From NCBI RefSeq assembly GCF_016756315.1, contig NZ_AP024235.1:2294001-2358000 (forward strand): DNA of 64,000 nt. Reading direction: 5' to 3'. The notes under the pieces were generated by a model. It had not been told where the DNA came from, made no database searches, and saw only the letters and a list, made by a program, of their open reading frames with translations. This DNA comes from Alteromonas sp. KC3. Its GTDB lineage: Bacteria > Pseudomonadota > Gammaproteobacteria > Enterobacterales > Alteromonadaceae. Within the stretch, counting starts at the first letter, position 1, and every line of letters begins with the position of its first letter. The position numbers and the translations under genes are program-made. Positions 25,894-33,660 of this stretch are shown here, in pieces.

Positions 25894-26919
25894 ATGCGTA
25901 CTACACTACCGAATAGTAACACTCACTTTAACGTCGCATTTTTTAGTACGCGAATGTATGAGCGCCGTGTCTTTGCCCCCCTATTTGAGAAAAAGCATGG
26001 GTGCGGAGTTACCTTTAATGTTAACTACTATGAACATGCATTAAACAATGATACCGCGCGATTATGTCATGGCATTGATGTCGTTGTTGTTTTCGTCAAC
26101 GACGATGTCTGTGCAAGTACTATAAAAGTTTTACACGAATGTGGTGTGAAGCATATTGCGTTGCGCTGTGCCGGTTTTAACAATGTAGATGTTGAACAGG
26201 CGCATGAGTGTGGAATTAGTGTAAGTCGTGTGCCAGCTTATAGTCCTGAGACTGTAGCTGAGCATACCCTTGCGTTAATACTGACGTTAAATAGAAAGAC
26301 TCACAAAGCCTATAATCGCGTTCGGGAGGGAAACTTCGCGCTTGATGGTTTGTTGGGTTTTACACTTCACAATAAGACGGTTGGCGTCATCGGCACCGGC
26401 CGAATCGGCAAGGCAGTTATTAGAATACTCAATGGCTTCGGGTGCAAAATACTGTGTTACGATCCTTTTCACGATGACGACATCGTGAACATGGGAGCGC
26501 ATTACGTTTCCCTTGAAGAACTATTGAATAATAGCAACATCGTTACCCTACACTGCCCTTTAAACAATGACAGCCACCATATAATTAATCCAGCATCACT
26601 TTCATTAATGCGCGATGGTGTAATGTTAATCAATACCTCACGAGGCGGACTAATTGATGATAACGCGATAATTAAAGGCCTCAAAAGCGGGAAAATTGGA
26701 CACTTAGGACTTGATGTTTACGAACGGGAATCAGAACTCTTTTTTGCCGATCACTCTGGCGATATTATTCAAGACGATATATTCCAACGACTGACTACAT
26801 TTCCCAATGTATTGATCACTGGGCATCAGGGCTTTTTCACTCAAGAAGCACTTAATGAAATTGCCACGGTCACGGTCGGTAACATAATCAACAACGACAA
26901 TTTAGTGCCTCTAACTTAA
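25894..26919 (+). CDS. ldhA: D-2-hydroxyacid dehydrogenase, D-lactate dehydrogenase-like
   Basis: This 341-residue NAD-dependent enzyme belongs to the D-isomer 2-hydroxyacid dehydrogenase family. It has the Rossmann motif GVIGTGRIGKAV and the catalytic residues Arg in INTSRGGLID, Glu in DVYERES and His in TGHQGFFT. The segment ALRCAGFNNVD and the overall length match fermentative D-lactate dehydrogenases (LdhA). It follows the glutathione peroxidase gene closely and ends 2 bp from the convergent cmoM stop, so transcripts of the two strands must overlap. Confidence 0.88.
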   Translation: MRTTLPNSNTHFNVAFFSTRMYERRVFAPLFEKKHGCGVTFNVNYYEHALNNDTARLCHGIDVVVVFVNDDVCASTIKVLHECGVKHIALRCAGFNNVDVEQAHECGISVSRVPAYSPETVAEHTLALILTLNRKTHKAYNRVREGNFALDGLLGFTLHNKTVGVIGTGRIGKAVIRILNGFGCKILCYDPFHDDDIVNMGAHYVSLEELLNNSNIVTLHCPLNNDSHHIINPASLSLMRDGVMLINTSRGGLIDDNAIIKGLKSGKIGHLGLDVYERESELFFADHSGDIIQDDIFQRLTTFPNVLITGHQGFFTQEALNEIATVTVGNIINNDNLVPLT

Positions 26920-26921
26920 CG

Positions 26922-27662
26922 CTATTTTTCTAAAACGATATGAAAATATTTACCGAGCCACATATAAGGCTCTGACATGCAATACTGACGTTCAAGATTG
27001 AGCAGTTCTTCATATTTACTGTCTTGATGGCTGATATCACGCATATAATCGTGGAAACACCGAATACCCGCTTTGGCTTTAACCTTAAAGCCAAGAGATT
27101 CACAAAAACCCACTACCTTCATTGCACTTAACGGTTGCTTTGGGTTTAAGCGCACTTGCTTTTTTGCTTTTAAGCCTTTGGCAATATAGTCAAAATTTCC
27201 ATAAATCGCGTTGGCAAATAAATTGGCATCTTGATTGAAAAAACTGAGACTCAGTGTTGCCCCGTTCCGCATATTGTTGAAAAGGTGAGTAATTGCATCA
27301 AATGGAGCATCTAACCATTCAAGTACTGCATGGCACAACACCAGATCGAAGTGGTTCAAGTCGTCAATTTCTTGAAGGTACTGATGGCGTATAGTCACCC
27401 CTTCTAAAAGCTTCAGATTTTCTTCTGCTTGCTGCAACACGTCTTTCGATGCATCAGTGAGCACTACATCATGCCCTTGCGAAGCAAGATGTGCAGCCAT
27501 CACACCTGTCCCCCCACCAACGTCAATCGCTTTAAGTGGCTTAGCCACAAAAGGCGCTAATACGTCACATAAGATGGTATGACGCAGGCGTCCTTTAGTG
27601 GTGCCATAGATATTTTTTGAAAATGTGTCTGCTATGCCATCAAATATTCGATCGTTCTTCAT
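26922..27662 (-). CDS. cmoM: tRNA 5-carboxymethoxyuridine methyltransferase CmoM
   Basis: This 246-residue SAM-dependent methyltransferase makes the methyl ester of cmo5U34 in tRNA. The N-terminal DRIFDGIADTFSKNIYGTTKGRLR matches E. coli CmoM (SmtA) closely, and AIDVGGGTGVMAAHLA is the SAM site. I place the start at the ATG at 27662, aligned with the E. coli start; the longer open frame from 27719 would overlap the upstream gene. It follows the Nif3-like gene by 13 bp on the same strand. Confidence 0.92.
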   Translation of the reverse strand: MKNDRIFDGIADTFSKNIYGTTKGRLRHTILCDVLAPFVAKPLKAIDVGGGTGVMAAHLASQGHDVVLTDASKDVLQQAEENLKLLEGVTIRHQYLQEIDDLNHFDLVLCHAVLEWLDAPFDAITHLFNNMRNGATLSLSFFNQDANLFANAIYGNFDYIAKGLKAKKQVRLNPKQPLSAMKVVGFCESLGFKVKAKAGIRCFHDYMRDISHQDSKYEELLNLERQYCMSEPYMWLGKYFHIVLEK

Positions 27663-27675
27663 CTTTGATAACCTG

Positions 27676-28437
27676 TTAGGCTGGGTTATCAATATCAATA
27701 AACTCGACATCGACATCAAATTGCTGGGCTAGATGCTCGCCTAATGATTTAACACCATAGCGCTCAGTGGCGTGATGGCCCGCAGCAAAAAACGTAATTC
27801 CCATCTCTCTTGCAGTGTGCACCGTTTGCTCCGAAACTTCACCGGTAACAAACGCGTCTACACCAAGCTCAACAGCTTGCTCAATAAAACTTTGACCACC
27901 GCCAGTGCACCATGCAATACGTTTTATGGGCTTATCCGTTGGTCCTTCAACCAAAATCTTGCGTTCAAGCAATGAACTTAAGCGGTCACTAAGTTCGCTT
28001 GCTGTCTGTGCCTCTGGCAAGTTGCCATGCATCAAAACGCCTGTTGGTTTAACACCGCTTGCCGCGGTTATTTCATCGACGCCTAATAGATTTCCTAGTT
28101 GGCGATTGTTCCCCAATTCTGGATGGACATCTAACGGCAAATGATAAGCAAGGAGGTTAATGTCGTGGCTGAGTAATGTTTTTAATCGGTTCTTTTTCAT
28201 ACCGGTAATCTGTGAGGGCTCGCCTTTCCAAAAATAGCCATGATGGACCAAAATGGCATCTGCTTTCGCCGTAACGGCAGCATCGAGCAATGCTTGAGAC
28301 GCTGTTACGCCTGTCACTACTTTTTGAATTACCGATTTCCCTTCAACTTGTAAACCATTCGGACAATAGTCACCTATCTCATTAACTCGTAAAATGCCAT
28401 CAAGGTAATTTTTTAATTCGTAATTAGTGACTGACAC
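27676..28437 (-). CDS. Nif3-like dinuclear metal centre protein (YbgI family)
   Basis: This 253-residue protein belongs to the NIF3/YbgI family, which forms toroidal hexamers with a two-metal site. Metal-ligand motifs are visible as ILVHHGYFWKG, the Asp in YHLPLDVHPELGN and AGHHATERYG near the C-terminus. The true reaction is not settled for this family. The start is GTG at 28437, preceded by GGAGG. It is the first gene of a two-gene unit with cmoM. Confidence 0.92.
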   Translation of the reverse strand: MSVTNYELKNYLDGILRVNEIGDYCPNGLQVEGKSVIQKVVTGVTASQALLDAAVTAKADAILVHHGYFWKGEPSQITGMKKNRLKTLLSHDINLLAYHLPLDVHPELGNNRQLGNLLGVDEITAASGVKPTGVLMHGNLPEAQTASELSDRLSSLLERKILVEGPTDKPIKRIAWCTGGGQSFIEQAVELGVDAFVTGEVSEQTVHTAREMGITFFAAGHHATERYGVKSLGEHLAQQFDVDVEFIDIDNPA

Positions 28438-28669
28438 GACGCCTCCGGTTGAAAGTTAGACAAATTGGTCAAAAAACGTTATAAAAACACGCGAACGTTA
28501 ACTATTATACCTTTTAATTCAGTGAACGTGTGCAATACGCCGTATTGTTAGGCGTTAATTGCAATGACTATTGGCTAAATAGAAGCCGAATACACGTACA
28601 CCTGTGTAATGTACATATAAGGGTTGAAGCAAGGCGTTCGTCATCTAAATTAAATAAAGAGCAAAAAGC

Positions 28670-29026
28670 ATGGCAAACCTAGACAAAGATCAAGTAATCG
28701 CTGAATTCACAAAGGCTTATACGCAAGCAAATGGTAAAGCGCCTTCTATTGAGGCAAAGAGCGGATGGTACAGCGTTGATGGTGGCAAAAATGTACGCTT
28801 GGCACAGCTACAAGAAATGACAGCAGACCTATCAGGTAACAAAAATGAAACCGCCAAAAGCGAGCCTGTTAAAGCAAAAAGCGAAACAAAAAGTGCAAAG
28901 CCAAACGAGAAAAAATCACCAAAAGCAAAGGCCACTAAATCAAACGCAAAGTCTGGTTTCTCAGTGAAAGCCTTTTATGCCGAACAGCTTAAGAACAAAG
29001 CGCCCGGCGCCACTTTGCCTCGTTAA
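28670..29026 (+). CDS. Small lysine-rich hypothetical protein
   Basis: This 118-residue protein has three parts. The first is a short N-terminal region of about 50 residues (KDQVIAEFTKAYTQANGKAP through VRLAQLQEMTADL). The second is a highly charged Lys/Ala/Ser/Glu linker (about 55-97). The third is a short C-terminal tail with a helix-like FSVKAFYAEQLKNKAPG. The linker resembles histone-H1-like basic tails, so nucleic-acid or ribosome binding is possible, but that is only inference. I recognise no family. The frame, the following intrinsic terminator and the 232-bp upstream region support it as a real gene. Confidence 0.75.
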   Translation: MANLDKDQVIAEFTKAYTQANGKAPSIEAKSGWYSVDGGKNVRLAQLQEMTADLSGNKNETAKSEPVKAKSETKSAKPNEKKSPKAKATKSNAKSGFSVKAFYAEQLKNKAPGATLPR

Positions 29027-29052
29027 TAAGAGTATTGATATAAAATGTAAGA

Positions 29053-29079
29053 AACGCACCTAACAGGTGCGTTTTTTTA
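29053..29079 (+). terminator. Intrinsic terminator after the lysine-rich gene
   Basis: A 9-base stem (AACGCACCT at 29053-29061, complement at 29065-29073) with a 3-base loop is followed by a T-run. The T-run overlaps the stop codon of the convergent TetR gene. Confidence 0.92.
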
Positions 29080-29721
29080 TGCTGGAATTGGCTGCGATAG
29101 TCTGCCTGCCATACCTTGTGCTACGAAGGGAACAAGATGGCGCATTACTTCTTCAATATCGACATGTTTGTGAAAATCAGACTCTGCAATTTCGGTAAGC
29201 GCTTGGCTCGATGCCATGGAAAAAACAAAACTTCCCATCGCGAAGTGCATTCGCCAGAACAATTCCTCTTCAGGCAATTGCGGCAAGCAATGGCGTATTG
29301 CACTAACCAATGAGCGGATACATGTGCCGTAGTCGTTCATAATAAAACGTCTAAGGTGCCCTTGCGTTTCGTTGTAACCTCTACCTAATAACTTAACAAA
29401 CGTCGCTGTGCCATGCTGCGATAACGTGTTAAGTGTAAGCATTGGAGGGATCAGCGCATACAACAACGCCTCAATGCCTTCTGCCCCTTCCTTCAAAACT
29501 ATTTCATCAATACTATGCTCAACTTTTGGCATAAGATGATCGAAATAGCGCTTGAAGACAGCCTGAATTAAGTTTTTCTTACTACCAAAATGATAATTAA
29601 CTGATGCCAAGTTAACTTCAGCCTTGGTCGTGATTTCTCGCATAGAGGTCTGCGTAAATCCTTGTTGAGAAAACAAGAATTCCGCAGCATCTAAAATGTC
29701 TGTCTTAGTGTGCCGTGCCAT
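29077..29721 (-). CDS. TetR-family regulator, PsrA-like
   Basis: This 214-residue TetR repressor has an N-terminal helix-turn-helix (about 8-55). The recognition region NLASVNYHFGSKKNLIQAVF is very close to that of Pseudomonas PsrA, a repressor released by long-chain acyl ligands that controls fatty-acid oxidation and stress genes. The C-terminal ligand domain (about 80-200) is of the matching type. A near-palindrome GTTTTCGAGAAC lies at 29743-29754 just upstream of the start and may be an autoregulatory site. No beta-oxidation operon is adjacent; the nearest acyl-CoA dehydrogenase is 7 kb away. Confidence 0.85.
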   Translation of the reverse strand: MARHTKTDILDAAEFLFSQQGFTQTSMREITTKAEVNLASVNYHFGSKKNLIQAVFKRYFDHLMPKVEHSIDEIVLKEGAEGIEALLYALIPPMLTLNTLSQHGTATFVKLLGRGYNETQGHLRRFIMNDYGTCIRSLVSAIRHCLPQLPEEELFWRMHFAMGSFVFSMASSQALTEIAESDFHKHVDIEEVMRHLVPFVAQGMAGRLSQPIPA

Positions 29722-29782
29722 AATTCTCTTATTATCATTGTTGTTTTCGAGAACGAGCGGTAAGGCTTCCGCTCAACTCTAA

Positions 29783-30805
29783 TTAAAACCAGTGGCGCGC
29801 TTTGCTCCACGTTTTCATTATTACTCGCTCTGACACTTTTGCAGCGGCCATTCCCAGTTTCTCAGCAACATTCTTTTTAATTGAATACTTAACACTAAAG
29901 ATTTCACGCTGTGGGTACTGAGCCAAAATGTAATCGTCTGATGTAGAAATATTGTCTATTAAACCTAAGGCTTTTGCCTTAACACCAGGCCAATATTCGC
30001 CCGTTGCAACTTTGTCTATATCCATCTCTGGTCGTTGGCTATGAACAAAATCTTTGAAAAGGACATGAATTTCTTCAATCTCTTCTTTAAATTTCGCTCG
30101 GCCTTCGTCATTGTTTTCACCAAATATGGTCAACGTACGTTTGAATTCGCCAGCCGTATGCTGCTCGAATTCAATATCATTCTTTTTGAGAAGTTTGTTG
30201 AAATTTGGTAACTGTGCTAACACGCCGATGCTTCCAATATAAGCGAATTGGGAAGCGATAAGGTTATCAGCAACGCATGCCATCATGTATCCGCCACTTG
30301 CCGCTACTTTATCTACTGCGATGGTAAGTTTAAGACCTTTTTCTTTAATTCGTTGAAGTTGCGAAGCGGCTAATCCATACCCATGAACAACACCACCACC
30401 GCTTTCAAGGCGCACCAACACTTCATCATCTTGCTCAGCAACACAAAGGATAGCGGTGATCTCTTCTCGTAAGTGTTCTACCTCAGACGCATCCATTGAG
30501 CCTTTAAAATCAATGACAAATAAACGAGGTTGAGGAGATTCACCAGACTTGTTTTTCGCTTTTGCTTTATCTTCTTTCTTTTGATTTTTCGCAAGCTTTT
30601 TAAGCGCATCTTTATCGAGTAACACTTCTTTTGCGTACTGCGTTACATCTTTCAACTGCTCTGAAATTGACGTTATCTCAAGCTGCCCTTTTCCTGGTTT
30701 TTGTTTGCTCGCAACGCCCACAATCGTTGAAACAACTACGACAAAAGCCACAACAAGTGTTACTGCCTTGGCAACGAACAAACCATATTCGTACAAAAAC
30801 TCCAA
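29783..30805 (-). CDS. sohB: Inner-membrane S49 peptidase SohB
   Basis: This 340-residue protease of the signal-peptide-peptidase A family is anchored by an N-terminal membrane helix (about 10-32). A charged linker with a KKEDKAKAKNK stretch follows, and then the protease domain (about 92-330). The catalytic dyad is Ser170 (VAASGGYMMA) and Lys222 (GEFKRTLT). The N-terminal membrane topology and length match SohB rather than the larger SppA. It lies 61 bp downstream of the PsrA-like gene's start side on the same strand, and is probably its own unit. Confidence 0.92.
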   Translation of the reverse strand: MEFLYEYGLFVAKAVTLVVAFVVVVSTIVGVASKQKPGKGQLEITSISEQLKDVTQYAKEVLLDKDALKKLAKNQKKEDKAKAKNKSGESPQPRLFVIDFKGSMDASEVEHLREEITAILCVAEQDDEVLVRLESGGGVVHGYGLAASQLQRIKEKGLKLTIAVDKVAASGGYMMACVADNLIASQFAYIGSIGVLAQLPNFNKLLKKNDIEFEQHTAGEFKRTLTIFGENNDEGRAKFKEEIEEIHVLFKDFVHSQRPEMDIDKVATGEYWPGVKAKALGLIDNISTSDDYILAQYPQREIFSVKYSIKKNVAEKLGMAAAKVSERVIMKTWSKARHWF

Positions 30806-30854
30806 ACTCTACTCCTAGTAAACTACAACGCTTACAACAATAAGCGACTATACG

Positions 30855-30897
30855 TAAAAAGTAACCTGGTTAAGCGACATGGCTTATCCAGGTTACT
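30855..30897 (-). terminator. Intrinsic terminator of the S45 acylase gene
   Basis: Sixteen-base arms at 30860-30875 and 30882-30897 pair with a single mismatch around a 6-base loop. On the minus strand a TTTTT tract follows. It lies 29 bp past the acylase stop codon. Confidence 0.88.
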
Positions 30898-30926
30898 GAT
30901 GCATTTACGTAATGATACCAGCTTTG

Positions 30927-33458
30927 TTACTGCTGTGACGATAGTGATACTTGTTCTATCGTATTGTCGTCTATTTCTTGCTCAGTGAAGTAAATGTCAC
31001 GCAACGTCGGTTGCTGAGAATACAGTCGAGTCTGGTCGGTATAATGCTCACTACCAAACTTGCGTGACTGAGAATACGTCAGTATTCCTCTTCCTTTCGG
31101 GCCCTCATCAGTAAAGTTAATAACCATCGCCCAACTGGTTCCATAGTTGATATGATAGCCCTGCGCTTCAGCACTCATAATTGTGTTGTTATTGATGGTG
31201 TTATAACTGTGTCTTGGCAACAAGGTTTCGTCTCGACTGCGAATACTATCAAAGACGTTAAAGCCACCCTCTATATTGTGTGCCCCACCCCATGGTAATT
31301 TCTCGCCAGAAGCAGTTCCGTTTGGCAAACTTCTTTCAACAAACTGAACTTCGCCAAATGGTGCATCAAAGTCTACACCTGCCTGTTCAATAACTTGTAC
31401 TGCTCGCGCCATTTGTTCAAGCGTAGCCGTGTTTTGAACCAAGCCTGATGGCGTGGTTACAGGTTCTTCAAGAGAGAATGGTACTTCCCACTGTGGAGCC
31501 TGGTTGAATTGGAAAGCAAACTCTCTGAATACATGTGCACCTGTGCTTGAAGTATTCATTGTTCCATCCCAATCTGCCAACGCATCACACGCTTGTGCAA
31601 TAGACACATCAGTACCGTCAACGTTTACTGGTGTGTCGCCCTGTGCTGCACACGCTTGAAGTAAATCAGGCAATATATCTTCAGCAAGGTAGCTTCTGTT
31701 ATTGAGTAACAGTGATTCAACTTCTTCTGGTGTAAAAGTACCATCACTACCCGCTTCAGTCTCTATGAACTTCTGTCCCATTCGAGAACGAAGCGTTTGC
31801 TGGTAGTCGACGTTACCGTACATTGGGTTAGCTACACGTATAGGCGATGAAAGGTTGGTGAGCCAATAGCTGTCATTAGAGTTTTGAACCGAATCTGTCC
31901 CTTCGTATTTTGGCGCTTCTTCGTATGGCACTGGTCCATCAAAATCAAACTGCGAAATATTACCTGGCAATACAGTAAATCCGGCCGCAGCCTTTATTTG
32001 TATCAGTAGCGGGTTAGTCGTTAGTTGTTCAATTGCCGTTTCAGTCAAGTTAGGCACCGTTGAATCATCTATGTAAAACACTTGGCCATCACTTGACGCT
32101 GCCATTGTATTGTTAAAGATCACACCGTCGTAATCTTTAAAGGCTTGTTTAAACTCATCCATTGATGTGGCCATATTCATAGCTAGCCAGTGGTCAACAA
32201 TATCTAGATTAGGTAAGTTCGCATCTTTTATCGCAAAAGCATTGGTAGTATCCCACTCAAAATTACCGGGTACTTCAATCATTGGGCCATAGTTGGTGTA
32301 ATACGCCGTTTTATTGAGCTTAATTGTTTGCCCACGCGCAACCGCAACATCAATTTGCATAGGCTTTTCATAAATCGTGCGTCGATTGCCATCAACCATG
32401 TGAGTGAGGCCGCTTGCATCATCTTCATCGAGCGTCAGTTGATACACCACGAAATGTTCCGCGGTTGAAAACGTGTGTGTCCACGCAACGTTTTCGTTAA
32501 ATCCAATATTAACAGCACCAGGAAGGCCAACCAACGAACTTCCCGTAACATTCATATAATCAGGAACTTGTGCGTGAAAATTCCAAAAACGCAGATTTCC
32601 AGTATGCGGAAAATGTGGATTACCCAACACCATACCCTTGCCATTAGTTGTTTTGTCGCTGCCAAGGCCCCATCCATTTGAGCCCATTTCTTGTGGGTTT
32701 CTTTCGGGCATCGTTACTGTAGGGTTAAACTTAAGTGATGAAGCAACCGCATCCGGCACAGACTCAGCCGCAGTAGGTAAATAGCTTTGTCCCTCTGGCG
32801 CTGCCAGAAACATTGGACCTAAGAAGTTAGAAGCGCCAGGCAAAAGCGCTACACCTAATGAGTAAGTTAACAAGTCTACACTATCAATGTCGCTTACCCA
32901 TGGCTGGCCAGCACAGCTGGGGTCTTGTTCTTCTACGGGTGTATCGCTCAGATAACGGTTATAGCCTGCCGTGTATCCTTGAAACATAGCACGCGAATTT
33001 ACCGACATTTTGGCTAAATTGTTTTCAGCAATTTCTCGGATGCCAAGCGTAAGATAGCCAAAGTCGTTAATTACGTGTGCCGAGTCACCACTGCCAGGTA
33101 CTAAGTCTGGACCGAAGTATTTTGCGCGCTGAGAGTTATATTTTACAATTTGATCCGCCAATACACACATATTGTCGCGAGCAAACGCGTAGCCAACGCC
33201 ATAAGCCATACTTTCTAAGTTGTCACCTGTTACATGTGGTACACCATAAGTGGTCCATCGAATATCTGCTGTTAGCGTGCCATCAGTGTCGAAAGCAGGA
33301 ATAGGTGTTGGTGCGGGCGCTACCGTAGGTGGAGGCTCAGGAGTTACTGGCGTTACATTGCTGAAATCATTATCGTTGTCACCACAGCCACTGAGTAGTG
33401 CTGTTATAGAAAGCGCTAATACGCTTGGAATAGGTGCGAAATTATTATTTTTTCTCAT
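30927..33458 (-). CDS. S45-family (penicillin/AHL-acylase-like) lipoprotein
   Basis: This 843-residue N-terminal-nucleophile amidohydrolase of the penicillin acylase superfamily is made as a lipoprotein. The signal peptide ends in LLSGCGD (Cys25), followed by a Pro/Thr-rich tether (about 35-55). The alpha-chain region runs to about residue 259, and the self-processing site is predicted in EMGSNGWGLG, where Ser260 becomes the new N-terminus of the beta chain. Relatives cleave penicillins, aculeacin or acyl-homoserine lactones; the substrate here is unknown. The start is the ATG at 33458, preceded by GGGA; a TTG lies one codon upstream. It is adjacent to another large lipoprotein hydrolase but separated by a terminator. 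Confidence 0.87.
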   Translation of the reverse strand: MRKNNNFAPIPSVLALSITALLSGCGDNDNDFSNVTPVTPEPPPTVAPAPTPIPAFDTDGTLTADIRWTTYGVPHVTGDNLESMAYGVGYAFARDNMCVLADQIVKYNSQRAKYFGPDLVPGSGDSAHVINDFGYLTLGIREIAENNLAKMSVNSRAMFQGYTAGYNRYLSDTPVEEQDPSCAGQPWVSDIDSVDLLTYSLGVALLPGASNFLGPMFLAAPEGQSYLPTAAESVPDAVASSLKFNPTVTMPERNPQEMGSNGWGLGSDKTTNGKGMVLGNPHFPHTGNLRFWNFHAQVPDYMNVTGSSLVGLPGAVNIGFNENVAWTHTFSTAEHFVVYQLTLDEDDASGLTHMVDGNRRTIYEKPMQIDVAVARGQTIKLNKTAYYTNYGPMIEVPGNFEWDTTNAFAIKDANLPNLDIVDHWLAMNMATSMDEFKQAFKDYDGVIFNNTMAASSDGQVFYIDDSTVPNLTETAIEQLTTNPLLIQIKAAAGFTVLPGNISQFDFDGPVPYEEAPKYEGTDSVQNSNDSYWLTNLSSPIRVANPMYGNVDYQQTLRSRMGQKFIETEAGSDGTFTPEEVESLLLNNRSYLAEDILPDLLQACAAQGDTPVNVDGTDVSIAQACDALADWDGTMNTSSTGAHVFREFAFQFNQAPQWEVPFSLEEPVTTPSGLVQNTATLEQMARAVQVIEQAGVDFDAPFGEVQFVERSLPNGTASGEKLPWGGAHNIEGGFNVFDSIRSRDETLLPRHSYNTINNNTIMSAEAQGYHINYGTSWAMVINFTDEGPKGRGILTYSQSRKFGSEHYTDQTRLYSQQPTLRDIYFTEQEIDDNTIEQVSLSSQQ

Positions 33459-33616
33459 CAAAAATAGTCCCTAAAAGATGAATATGTACTTGCCGTTCCC
33501 TTTGCAAACACTGCAAACCGCTCGATATTTAAGCGGCTTAACCACAAACAGATCCGACCAATTTACACTACATTAACATAATAAAACATTCAAACAACAT
33601 CATAATTTACGTACAA

Positions 33617-33640
33617 AAAAGCCGGCAAACGCCGGCTTTT
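33617..33640 (-). terminator. Intrinsic terminator of the lipase gene
   Basis: AAAAGCCGGC / GCCGGCTTTT arms (33617-33626 and 33631-33640) form a perfect stem with a 4-base loop and A/T tails. It lies 20 bp past the lipase stop. Confidence 0.92.
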
Positions 33641-33660
33641 AATTTACACTAATATTTCTT

